In this document: positions 23,386 to 34,265 of the stretch, piece by piece
Layout of the letters: every line of letters begins with the position of its first letter
How positions within the stretch are numbered: position 1 is the first letter of the stretch
Source: Stichopus chloronotus
Taxonomy: Eukaryota; Echinodermata; Holothuroidea; Aspidochirotida; Stichopodidae
DNA length: 64,000 nucleotides
Direction: 5' to 3'
NCBI GenBank assembly: GCA_021234535.1
Contig: CM037830.1
Coordinates: forward strand, 17,725,116-17,789,115
Translations under genes and position numbers: made by a program
Notes under the pieces: generated by a model
The model's database searches: none
Told to the model about the DNA's origin: nothing
Seen by the model: the letters and a program-made list of their open reading frames with translations, nothing else

Positions 23386-24525
23386 ATGGACAAGATGGAT
23401 GCTTCCCTAACAACAGAGGTCAGCATGTTTAGCAATGCGACCGAAGATTTATGGATTTCTAACGCCGAAGTCATGACCACGCCAGAATACATATACGTCA
23501 TACCAGTGTCAGCCGTCATGTTCTTGTCTGTTTTTTCTCTCTTGATAATCATATGCAACACCATAGTTCTCCTCGTCTATACCTTGACGAATACGTTACG
23601 TGTCCCGGTGTGTGTCCACATGAAATCTCTTGCATGTGCAGACCTGTGGATTGGTGTCAACTGTGGCATAAATATCGCCTTCACCCTGAACAATGGTCAG
23701 TGGCCCTTTGGTCTTCCTCTCTGCAAACTGGTGGGATACCTTCTGGTAGTCAGCGTGGGGGTATCTGTCAGCAGTCTCACGGTGATCAGCGTCGACCGTT
23801 ATCTTGCCATCTGTCACCCGATGAGGTACCGCAACATCGTCTCCCAGCCAAGGGCGAGGTTTATTTCCTTAGGTCTGTGGGTCCTGAACTTCCTCATTTA
23901 CCTGCCCTCCAACTTCGACTGGTTTAGAACCGGTCCTGGCCTTCCTGCATCAGACTGCACCATGCACTTCAGATTCAACATCAGTTTCTCCTTCTTCCTG
24001 CTTGCCATCACTATCATTCCAAACTTTCTGCTGTCGTTCGTCAGCTACGCTTTCATAGTGTTCACCCTCACCTCGAGGCACAAATGGCTACGCAAGACGA
24101 CCGAACATGGCTTGCATCCACAGAGCAACTCCGTCAAGGCACGCCACAAGGAACAGGACAAGCTCATGGCAAAGATTGGCTTGGCCATCCTTAGCGCATT
24201 TTACATCACTTGGTTACCCTACATGGTGTTTGGTACCATACGTCAACTCCGCTTGGGGAACCCCTCTCAGAGTGCAATCAACCTATCTCTTTACTTGGGC
24301 ATCTCCAACAGTTTTCTCAACTGTTTCATATATAGCGTTGCCAACAAGGCATTCCGAAAAGGTGTCAAAGACTTGTTCAAGAAAATATTTTGTTGCTGCT
24401 GTCAAAAGAGGAGTTTCAAATTCAGGGGATCAGAAAGCACGAACTCCACGATAAAACTCTCCAGTAACGAGGAAAACCAGCGCAAGTTTTCACCAGCGAC
24501 CAATAAGTTGGGGGGAATCGAATGA
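23386..24525 (+). CDS. GPR21/GPR52-like class A orphan GPCR
   Basis: A single-exon, 379-residue seven-transmembrane receptor. The ATG at 23386 has an optimal context (CAACCATGG); an in-frame extension upstream lacks an ATG, so this start was chosen. N-glycosylation sites are at N17 and N198. Spans are at about 37-64, 73-99, 112-136, 158-176, 200-226, 262-285 and 298-317. Landmarks are LACADLWIG in TM2, the C113-C191 disulfide pair, DRY at 137-139, ITWLPY in TM6, and NSFLNCFIYS in TM7 (NCxxY in place of NPxxY). A CCCC palmitoylation cluster is at 336-339. Position 3.32 is Leu, so it is not a typical amine receptor. The motifs SIDRYxAI, YLPSxFxW, FYIxWLPY and ISNSFxNCxIYS resemble GPR21/GPR52, intronless Gs-linked orphans in vertebrates. 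It lies in a PUS7 intron on the opposite strand. AATAAA is at 24724-24729. Confidence 0.92.
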   Translation: MDKMDASLTTEVSMFSNATEDLWISNAEVMTTPEYIYVIPVSAVMFLSVFSLLIIICNTIVLLVYTLTNTLRVPVCVHMKSLACADLWIGVNCGINIAFTLNNGQWPFGLPLCKLVGYLLVVSVGVSVSSLTVISVDRYLAICHPMRYRNIVSQPRARFISLGLWVLNFLIYLPSNFDWFRTGPGLPASDCTMHFRFNISFSFFLLAITIIPNFLLSFVSYAFIVFTLTSRHKWLRKTTEHGLHPQSNSVKARHKEQDKLMAKIGLAILSAFYITWLPYMVFGTIRQLRLGNPSQSAINLSLYLGISNSFLNCFIYSVANKAFRKGVKDLFKKIFCCCCQKRSFKFRGSESTNSTIKLSSNEENQRKFSPATNKLGGIE

Positions 24526-24723
24526 AAACCAAAGTAGATGCAAATACCAAACTGGGAAATAGGTAATGACTTGAATGCAATCAAATGGAAGCCAAACTTC
24601 TGAAGGTAGCCATCACTTTACAGTAAACACTGTAACATTGCATGTGATCTTCCAGTGAGATGAAATGGAAAGAAAGCGAAAACTACGGATTGGAACTCTC
24701 CATGTGATATTGTCCTTGGATAC

Positions 24724-24729
24724 AATAAA
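24724..24729 (+). terminator. Polyadenylation signal of the receptor gene
   Basis: AATAAA about 200 bases after the receptor stop codon, the first canonical signal downstream. Confidence 0.55.
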
Positions 24730-26285
24730 GTGGATGCCAAACTAGATACTGTACATAAGGTCTAAATTTTGAGGATGCAATTACAAACTAAACTGATTAT
24801 CATGAATTTCATAGTAATCATCTTAAGAGGTATTGACATTCTTCTTGCAATATCATTAGAGTGAAATTCCTATTCATCAGTACCATATACTTGAGTACTG
24901 AGGAGAGCTAAATTATAAAGGAAGAACAGTTCAATAGGCAAACAGTTAAAGGTGGAATATGAGTAGAAAATTTGTCATATTTTGCCACTGAAAGAACAAA
25001 TCCTGTGGAATACCTTATAGCCACTACAAAGGAAAGTCGGTTCAGTGCCATTTTTGCAATATTCATATCTATTCCCATTGGTCTGTCTGCTTTCAAGAAA
25101 TGGTGATTGACTGCTAACTCAGGCTTTCTTGGAGAGTCTGAATTTCTGAGTCTGGCAGATACAATCTGGTCTGACCAATTGTCAAACTCTCAAAGCTCCA
25201 AACCATAAAAGTCTAGAGAACAGCCTACCCCCACATCGTCTCCTTTTCTCAAGAGGACATTCCAACACCACGACAGTATGTCTGGTGTATTGGTTATCAC
25301 TTTATATTTGATCGCACTGTAAAAAACTTCTTGGGATGTGACTCTGACACAAGACGAAAATTCCATGAGGATGGGTGTTGAGAACTTGTGTCAGATTTGT
25401 ACATAACAGTGAACCTTGGCCTTTAATTTTCAAAGGCACATCAGTCTTGATGTCATTCAACAAATATTTACAATAATAATTTAATCATTATTAATTATAT
25501 AATAATTATAATTATATTAATTAACTAATTACTTAATCAATTAATTATAATGATTATTTACAATAATAATTTGTAATAACAAATAATTACATTGCATGCA
25601 GCAAACCGACAAATCTAACATGATTACACATTGCATTTTTTGTTGAAATAATGACTCTGCCATCTAGGAATACTCATGTATTGACTAAGCATGACTTTTT
25701 ATATATTTCAGGTACTTTTCACTATCAACTGATAAAATTGTTAACTAGTTTAAACAGAGCATTACGAGTACTTGTTGTGTCTTCACGTCCACGCCTCTGA
25801 CGGATATACTCCTCTTGTAATTTACGAACTGAACTAGGTCACATGGCACCCAGCCTATCAATGATACACCCTTGTAAGATTGTTCCCTGTGCACAGCAGA
25901 CGTTCTGGCCCTATTTTCTGTTCACTAATGCACCAGGACAGATATGTTTATCTTCATATTGAGACGTTGATCAAACAACTGGAACCTGGAAGTGTTCTTG
26001 AATGTGTTGCGCTGTTAACTATTTATCTCTGCACAACACCATGTGCCTGTATTTTACTTATGATTTCAATATATCAATGGCTCCCTCTACTTCAAAAAGC
26101 AGGATTCTTTGACCAATAAGCTTTGCAGTGTTTGATTTGAATTTTGAATCAGACAGTGAATCAGAAAATGGAGGAGAGGAAGGGTTTTACTTTTTATTTT
26201 CAAAAAAGAAGAAAAAGAACATGATGACATATTTTTGTGTTAAATAACTACAGTGTATTATTTTTCCATGGTTAAGTTAACACTG
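24730..26285. other. Intron sequence, including an AT-only tract
   Basis: No gene seen. At about 25,467-25,590 a nearly pure A/T tract holds inverted repeats and the direct repeat atttacaataataattt at both ends. Confidence 0.5.
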
Positions 26286-27289
26286 TAAAAAGGAAGACAT
26301 TTTTGAAAAAATCAATTCTACAGTAAGATGAAAGTGTCGGTAACTTAATTTCACAGTTAAATGGTAAATGCCTTGACTCAGTGGGTGCTATACTGTGATC
26401 ACAATGATCAAAATGTGGATATGACTTTATGTGACTAATAGGGATTCACATGTATTGATATGAATGGTTGTGACTTAAAGTGCCTTAATATTTATTGCTG
26501 TAGTCTGGGCTTAATATAAAAATGTAGATATCTATAAGCCCACCAGGTCTTAAAGATACTGTGACATAATGCATGAGGGTTAACGTCCCGTTCGCATCAG
26601 CCGTTTCCAAAGGTAGCTTGCTATTTTCTATGCTTTGGTCATAAGATTCCCTCGTACTGAAATATTCATTGTTTTGTATTTTTACATGTAACAACTTCGT
26701 TTGGAAATCAGTGTTTGTGTGGGGCCAATACACATACCCTTGATAAACTGGCTAACCTTCAAATTAGTTGAAATGTGAAAGGGACTTTAAATTCTGTGTT
26801 CACAGATAAAATCCACAATCCTTAACTGTATCTGTACATTTAGCTAGGATTGGACTCAAAGACATGAGGCCCTTCATATTCCATCGATGCAATTCAAAAT
26901 TTCTTTGACAATAACCAACAATACTTTTTCGACTTGGACAAGAGCATGCCCTTTTGCTCGCTTGCTTATCATGTTTATCATCAAATTTTCACAAAATAAA
27001 TATCAGAGAATTTTAGGAATACAAGAAGTTTCCGATGATCAGAATGAAAATGGAGCAGTCATAACCTGTATCTCTCTTTTGCATGCATGTGTATTCACCT
27101 ATAGAACTGGCTGTTAAAAGCGAAGCTTCTTGGTTAAAATGGTACAGTATTTTATTACACTGAAGCTACATGTTCCAAAATTATACTATTAGAACTATTC
27201 GGGAAACTTAAATTGACATTCCCTATTTCAAGGGGGAGGTCACGGTTAAAAGTTCAGAAGAACAACTTCCCTCATGGAATTGTTTATTT
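26286..27289 (+). repeat. Tandem duplication, unit 1
   Basis: Aligns block by block with unit 2 (27,290-28,758). Shared blocks include cacagataaaatccacaa (26,802 and 27,614), atatcagagaatttta (27,000 and 27,807) and agaagaacaacttccctca (27,256 and 28,727). Boundaries are approximate. Unit 1 carries about 180 bp near 26,610-26,790 that are missing from unit 2, and lacks the MITE. Confidence 0.8.
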
Positions 27290-28758
27290 TTAAAGGACAC
27301 TTTTGTGAAAATCAGTTCCGCAGTATGGTAAAACTTATGGTACAGGTAACTTAAATCCGCAGTTAAACGATTAATGCCTTTATAACTCAGTAGGTGATAT
27401 ACTGATACAATGACCAGAATGTGGATGTGACTAAAAGGGCTTTACATGTGTTGATATGGATGGTTGTGACTTACAGTGCTTCAATGTTTATTGCTGAAGT
27501 TTGGGCTTAGTATACGAACACAGATATCTATAATCCCAGCAGGTCTGTGATGATACTGCGACACAATTAACAAGGATTAAAATCCTGTTTGGATCATCTG
27601 TTTCCTCTGCATTCACAGATAAAATCCACAACCCTTTACTGTACCTGTACATACCTACCGAAGGAGTGGTATCAAAGACATGGGGGCCCTTTACATTCTA
27701 TTGACACAATTAAAAGGGCTTTGATAGTAACCAACATTAACATCTTGACTTGGATAAGAGCATGCCTGTTTGTTCACTTGTTAAACATCAAATTTTCACA
27801 CGACAAATATCAGAGAATTTTAGAAATAGAACAAGCTTACTGTGATCAGACTGAAAATGGAACCCAGTCTTCTTCTGAATCTCCCTTATGCATGCATGTG
27901 AATTTGTTATTAAAGTGATTGTGTGCGTAGGCAAAAAGTAAAGGCATTGAAATTTCATCTCCAAAAGTTTGGTAAGGCTTTTGATTACACCATTCACACA
28001 ATCTGGGAAAATAAATAGGTTTCAGTTGGTTAATTTTGCTGTATGATTTCAAATTCTTCTAACATAACGACAAAAAGTGTAGAATACGATAATGTAGTGG
28101 TTGACAGTTTTCATTCAAATCAACGGTGTGCTTCTTTGAACAAGCCAATGGGAAAGTACACTAGTATTGAATATTCAGTTTACAACTCAGGATCACTGAC
28201 GCTGCAGGCAAGGTTGTATTCAGTTCGTAGTTATTTGTAAATACAGTGTTTCCTTTCACCAAATATTTTCCGATACCTATCAAGGAGCGACAACTTGAGT
28301 AGTGTGTTTTTGATACACTAGTGGGCCTGTATTGTTGCATATTCATTATATAGGCGGTTACAGTAAGAACTGTTTATTTTCAAATTTGATTTCTGTTTTT
28401 TACTGTTCCTATGCCAATCCCGTTGCTTTTCGAAGTAGTTACTGTCATTTTCCATCATTGAAAGACATAGTCCGTTCATGTACAACCTCACGTGTACATT
28501 TAAAAATAAAGAAAAAGTTAAGATCAAACATAATCTTATCTTTTTGGTTTTTCAGTACACATGCAATCACTTTAAAAGAGAAGCTTCATGATTAAAATGG
28601 TACAGTATTACTGTATTACTGCAGCAACATACCTTACGGATACTTTCAAAAGTCTGTTTTTAGAAATATTTGAAAAAACATGATGTGACATTCCCTCCTT
28701 CAAAGGGAAACCAAGGTTAAAAGTTAAGAAGAACAACTTCCCTCACAGAGTTGTTAAT
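27290..28758 (+). repeat. Tandem duplication, unit 2, interrupted by a MITE
   Basis: Second copy of the 1-kb unit, split by the MITE at 27,913-28,572. After removal of the MITE and one TA the flanks (ttatTA and aaagagaagcttc) join to match the unit-1 sequence around 27,115 (gtTAaaagcgaagcttc). Confidence 0.8.
27913..28572 (+). mobile_element. TA-flanked MITE, copy 2
   Basis: 660 bp, inverted ends AAGTGATTGTGTG / AAGTGATTGCATG, flanked by TA on both sides (27,911-27,912 and 28,573-28,574). The orthologous empty site is preserved in the neighbouring duplication unit. It is highly similar to copy 1 at 14,025-14,685 over its whole length and has no coding sequence. Confidence 0.85.
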
Positions 28759-31460
28759 GTCTGAAACACTCTATCTCACAACTTGGTAAACCCTACATCA
28801 ATTGGCATGCAGTTTCAAATCTTAAGTTTGATAAATTCTAGCGGATGCACTTCAACAATTGAAGGAGAAGAGCTGGTGTCAAGGGGCACATTAAAAGACC
28901 TTCTGCAAGAATTCATCTATATATGTATCCTTGTGTGTGACCTGACTCAAAAGCTCTTTTGTAGTCATCCAGGCCAACAACTCCTTGCATTTGGCCCTTT
29001 GGTTACATTGTTTTGAATGTTTTTGATGAACCTACTTTAAAAATGTGCTTACATTCTAAGAATTCTAAGTAAAATAATAACTGAAATCCACATTTATTGC
29101 AAATGCAAAGCATGCAAGATCCAGATACCATAAAAAATACTGTACTTTGGTTTAAGGGCTGGCACATTTGCCATGACAGGCTTTGGAACATCAGTCTACT
29201 CCAGATACCATTAAATGCCACTTCTTCCCTAGTAGACTCTCAAACTTTGAAAATTCAAATCTCCCTAATTCTGCTCCAGAAGTTCATGTCATCTGCTGAC
29301 ACGTACACAGGTATAATATTCTGCCAATTTATTCGGAATTCTTGTCAATACGGCAGGCCTCCCACCATGCTTTGGAAAAAAAATGATAAATTTTATATGC
29401 TCTTTTCATGTAAATTTTAAGCTTATTTTATGCCACTGGTAATGACTTTTATGGCATTTTTTTGCCATTTATGCAGCTGCAGTGGAGGTATGTTGTGGAG
29501 AACGACACCTGGTGAAAATACGAGATATTTATTAAGTGGTCCCAAAGAACCAGGGGTGCTGCCAGGGTCTAGGGATGGGGGGGGGGGCACAACTGCCATA
29601 CATCCACAACAGGACATATTGGGTGCATGTGCAAGATTTTTAACAACAGGAAGTCCTGTTTGAGGACATTGTGCAGGTAAAGGAAATTTTTGGCTTTACA
29701 GACACCAAAGATGGTTAGAAACGGACTTCATGAGTTTCCTAAACTGCATGTACCCAGCCTTGGGGGTCTCATGTCTGAAATTTCTCAATGTGAAAAACAT
29801 CAATCTACAAAAATGGTAATGTGGATAATTTTGTACCCACAGAAGCATACTTCCACCTATTACATTGCTTTCTCTTATTTGGGAGCCATGCTTTGACTTT
29901 TTAAAACAATCATAATGTTAGTGGGTGCACAAAATTTTAAACTCTCCTGCATACACTATCTACGTGGAGCGTCACCATAGGTTGGCCCAGAGTCTACAAG
30001 ATAATTTTTGGTTTCGCGAACCCCCCACATGACCGGGAATGGCAATTTCCGGGTGTCCTAGGCTGCATGTACCCAGCCTTGAAATAGGGATCTCATGTCT
30101 GCAATTTCTCAATTAATGACGAAGACACCAATCCATGAAAAAGTTGTCATAATTTGGATTGCTTCTTTTCTGTCTAGAATGTTTTCAACGATTAAATTGT
30201 GTTTGCTCCTTTGACAGCCACTAGTTAACCTAAACGAAAATCTCAAGATCAGCAGAGACAAAAGGTCCATCATCGGTTGGGGCAGAGTGCAATGGAATAT
30301 GTTTGGCTGGACACACCACCCAGATCACCAGAGATGGCATTTCTGAACCCATTTTGTCTCAGTATATTAAGCCTCATCTCCCCCCCACAAATACCTCATC
30401 CCCCCACAAATAAATGCAGCTTAATACATTTGTTCCCATGTAAATTTAGTTTTGGGGTACCAATATGAGGAGGGGGCAAATGCCCTCTTCCACATAGTGG
30501 TGCCACTGAGCAGATCAGGAGAAGCCAAACTGAAACTTTGCATTCAGGTGTCATTTTACCACGGCCAAATGTAAGGAGCAAGTACTATGCTAAACACATC
30601 AACTATGAATTGGCCTGATCACGATAAGATTAAAACCCATGAATTTGAAATTTGATGATTAGAAAGACTGCATGGGCCCATCAACCTTTACCATGCTGAT
30701 CAGCCCATCTTCATTGGATCAATGCAGCAACATGATACAATACTAATATTTTGCTTTTAAACGAGGGTGCTGCTATTAGTGACACTCACTGACATGACCA
30801 AGGCTCTGGGTGGAACATTAAGGGGGGATATGGTATTTACTGCTAAATCATTCAACCAGCATAACCCTTTTTGGAGCTAATTGACAGAAACCAGAGCTTG
30901 CAGTGATTCAAAAGTGATGGTATACTTCTTTGAGTGGTGGGTGTTAGACAAGGGAGGGAAAAGGGGTGCTAGCCTCTTTTAGAAATTAAATGTAGGCCAT
31001 GGGGTTCATGTTATTAAACATTCACATACAGTATCAGAGGAACATTGATTTCATTTAAAATCAGCTCTAGGTTTAGGTATTGCTGGCTACACATAGACAG
31101 TGTCTTGTGCGTATATTCACTATTACACATGCTCGTAGGACAATAGGATCACAAGGCGTAAGTTGGATCCCAATTGTGCATCACATGACGCACACACGTA
31201 CACAAATAACGTTCAAGGATATTAAGGATAATTTGACAACAGAGATATAAGCAATACAAAATTTTTATCAAAATATTTATATCTTGTATGATTTACCCTC
31301 AACTTTATGCTATTTTATACTAGATGCCCAATATCAACCATATTTCAGGAATTTTATGATTTTATGCCACTCAGGGAAGCCTGCTGCTACAGAAAAACAT
31401 CTGAATTAAACAGGCTGAAAAAGATTCAAACATTCAAAAATCAGGCCGGCAGGCACTTAC
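28759..31460. other. Intron sequence with a diverged tandem repeat
   Basis: The segment at 29,742-29,815 (gcatgtacccagccttg ... tctcatgtctg) recurs at 30,063-30,140, and the block at about 29,955-30,050 is weakly repeated at 30,265-30,350, implying a diverged repeat of about 320 bp. G-rich (29,579-29,587) and C-rich (30,380-30,408) runs are present. No gene was recognised. Confidence 0.5.
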
Positions 31461-31525
31461 GTTGAGTCTGACATGTGCGACTCGAGTTGGGCTACAGTAG
31501 GATGTTTGTCACGATTGATGGTGGC
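31461..31525 (-). CDS. PUS7: Probable PUS7 exon
   Basis: A 65-nt open segment between a good acceptor (gcattatcccag) and a perfect donor (gtaagt). It enters in phase 0, as required by the exon ending at 34,164, and leaves after two bases of a Thr codon. It encodes RDKHPTVAQLESHMSDS, which takes the place of the charged KEKRTIIHQAIKSLFPG-like stretch of vertebrate PUS7; residue similarity is weak, so the call rests on splice sites, frame and position. Confidence 0.6.
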
Positions 31526-34163
31526 CTGGGATAATGCAGCAATGATGGATTTTATAAATTTATGGATACCATCATCAAAATGAAATATGAGAGGAGATCT
31601 ATAGCAGTTCCCTTCAGTTATTTGATATTGGGCGTAAATGTTAACTGCACGTTCTTTCAATATGATTTCTAACAACAGCTGTAATTTGAGTACTGCAGCT
31701 GGATGAAAAAGGACGTGTGCTAGTCCATATGCCAGAAACATATCAATTGTGATAAAGTTCACTGTGATGAAAAGGTGAAGGAATCAGAGGATAAATACAT
31801 TGACCCTGAATTGTTACATGCATTTTATAAAATCACCACGAGATGGAAAACTAAGAACGTCAATGTCGTCGTACAGTATATCAATAAATACGGTATACCA
31901 GCAAACAACATTTTTTAATTGTATTCCTTAATGCTAATAAATCTCTGATATCACAATTCTTTGTTTACAAAAAGAAAAAACAACAACGATTCTTTCAACA
32001 AGACTCTGACATCCTCAAGAGATGTTTATATTTCATCCATCTTTTAATGACTTTCAGAATTCCAGAAAGTCATCTGAATCAGTGTCTCCTTAACAATACA
32101 TTTCAAACAAAGACAGATACACCAATTAAAAGTTTCCAAAAGTTTCACATTGTTTGCCAGAAGTAAACATAACTTCAATCAGTATTCCTTTGGTATGCTA
32201 TTAATAGAAAGTTGATAAAAAAAAACAAATTTCACGTACAGTATCTCATCATGAAATTTTATGCACACTGATGTACACTGTTATTAAAAGTATAGTCCGT
32301 GTTCAAGAAAGCCTTATCTTACTGTTAATCATCAGGGATCATTTCTCATCACCTCTTTGTACAAACCATAAATTTTGACAAACTTTATCTTTACAAGAAA
32401 TCCTGTGTACAAGTTTTTCAGACCAATATTCAAGTGACTTTTGACCTCTGGGACATATCGGTGAGGAGCATCTGTCCTAAAGATGGACTCTCCAAGTTTA
32501 AGCAGCTTGTACTTCTTGAGATGCTGTGTTTTTGGAAAGTGTTCAGATTTTGACTTTTTGTTAGATCTCAAGTGACCTGTGACCTCATGGAAAACTTACA
32601 CCATGAAATGGCTCACACATGAAAACAAGGTAAAGCTGGTGAGCCCCTGCATTAGACATGAGGAATAACAAACCCTTCTCCTTCCTTTCAAGAGACTGCA
32701 ACGATTCACAGTCTCTATACTGTAGGTTAGATAAAACTACTTATTTATGAGTTCAAGGCAATTGCAAAAACAATTTTGTGAAAGGTGCTTTGGGTAACAC
32801 GCTTGAATATTTTTGTCCAAAGAGAGTGGACGGGACCAAATAAAAGGGTTTGCATTGCAATCTGTGACTCATAAAAACCCAGTTGCAATTTAATTTCACA
32901 AAATTTTGCAATGATTGCAAATCGATGTTTCCTCTGGTCCTACCTGAAAAGTTGAAGATGACAATTATTCAAAACTGGTGCCAGAATTTTGCACATAACT
33001 GCACCACAGGCATTGCCAAAAAGGGCCCAATCAGTTTGTTGACACTGTTTCGTTTCTTGGTGCGTAACATTTAGCTGAGGCGATAAATTGCTAATCAGAT
33101 AAGAATTAACCAACAGTTCAGTTCTGGATTGTAATACAGCTAGCTACTGATTTCTCCATCCAACACAAGGGCTCTGATCAATGCAATGCTATCTTTAATG
33201 ATGAACATTGTCAAAAAACATACTTGATTAATACTAAAATCCTTCATGAAAAATGTACCAATACCCTTCAGCATGGAATCCAGTGGTTTCTGCAACTACA
33301 GCAAAATAGTGAAATCTTTGGACTGAGGAAGTTTGTATTCTACTTTTTTTTATGATATTCGTTAATGTTTTGCCAATATTCATGGGCTTGCTAGCAACTT
33401 TTTTTTTAGAATTTACCTGTTTTCTGGACCACTTTGATGTATTTGGAATCTTTCTGGTCGACAGTGTTACTTTCCAGGCCTTTGTAGTTCTGTCGTATTG
33501 CCATGTGTACTTTGGTCCTCGACTCCTTGGTTGCAGACGTTACCTACAGTATCACAGTGTGAGAGGATTGCATTCAGCATGAATACAGCATACAAAAAAA
33601 AAAAAAGACTGAGTGATCAATGTGGTACTGAGATTTTCATATAAACCCACAACAGTCAAATTTGATTATCTCCAAAAGATGTCATTATCTTTTTAAACAT
33701 ACATTGAGAAGTGTGTGTAAATTAAAAAAAAGAGGAAAAAATTAGAACAGTATCACCGGGGAAGGGGTGTTTTGTCAGGTAAGAGATAGGGGTAGTGACC
33801 AATAGTGTACCTTATGTTATGCACATTCTCCACCTGCAGATTGCAAAATTTTACATGACTCAATCAGAGGTGAACTCACAATAAAAATGTTTCACCATTT
33901 CAAAAAAATGTCTGTTCACTTGGACAGCAAGATAAAAATAAAATAATCTAGCTTAACAGACAAACTTCTAAAATGTTATTACAATGTTGGGGAACTATCT
34001 CTGATCTTCCTGAAACTAAATCATGACAGTGGACAGCAGAGCTACCACTGGGGGGACACATGCAGGATGAGGCCATTGGCATCATAGATGGCAAAATATC
34101 AGAAAAGTATCACCCTCGGGAATTATTCAAAGGGTGAAATCTTTCTTTCTTGACATAACTTAC
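31526..34163 (-). other. PUS7 intron
   Basis: 2.6 kb. Around 32,430-32,600 two blocks about 138 bp apart (tgacttttgacctctgg, gtgacctgtgacctcatgg) carry AGGTCA-type half-sites, similar in style to the minisatellite at 58.4 kb. A 79-codon minus-strand open frame here (32,332-32,571) has no splice support or known family. Confidence 0.6.
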
Positions 34164-34265
34164 ATCAATGAGGTGATGGGACTTTTGATCTGTTGAGTTC
34201 TGCAGTTTATCCAAGGCTTCAATATCTTCAGCTGATAATGCACCACTTGTATCTGGAGTACTTGA
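34164..34265 (-). CDS. PUS7: PUS7 exon
   Basis: A 102-nt exon of 34 codons, phase 0 at both ends, with acceptor ctgcag above 34,265 and donor gtaagt below 34,164. It encodes ALSAEDIEALDKLQN, matching the VLTAEEKQRLEELQ region of vertebrate PUS7 that follows the VVHEID segment, and ends HHLID where the vertebrate protein has EVIED. Confidence 0.85.

Larger units (their letters stand above)
7313..31460 (-). other. 24-kb PUS7 intron hosting a nested receptor gene and many repeats
   Basis: The interval between PUS7 exons at 31,461 and 7,312 is 24,148 bp. By phase it should contain one more PUS7 exon (entered after two bases of a Thr codon, left after one base of an Ala codon) for the conserved GKKYIVAYHAAG-like segment, which I could not find. 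It contains a single-exon GPCR on the other strand, a TIR transposon, a LINE fragment, two MITE copies, a 1-kb tandem duplication, an AT-only tract and microsatellites. The rest is AT-rich and without recognisable coding sequence. Confidence 0.65.

Noticed and set aside
23553..24454. Other-frame plus and minus open frames inside the receptor gene
   Set aside because: They overlap the GPCR, which has the full seven-transmembrane pattern in its own frame.
32332..32571. 79-codon minus-strand frame as a PUS7 exon
   Set aside because: Lies between two in-phase PUS7 exons but has no splice sites or similarity; it overlaps the AGGTCA-type repeat.
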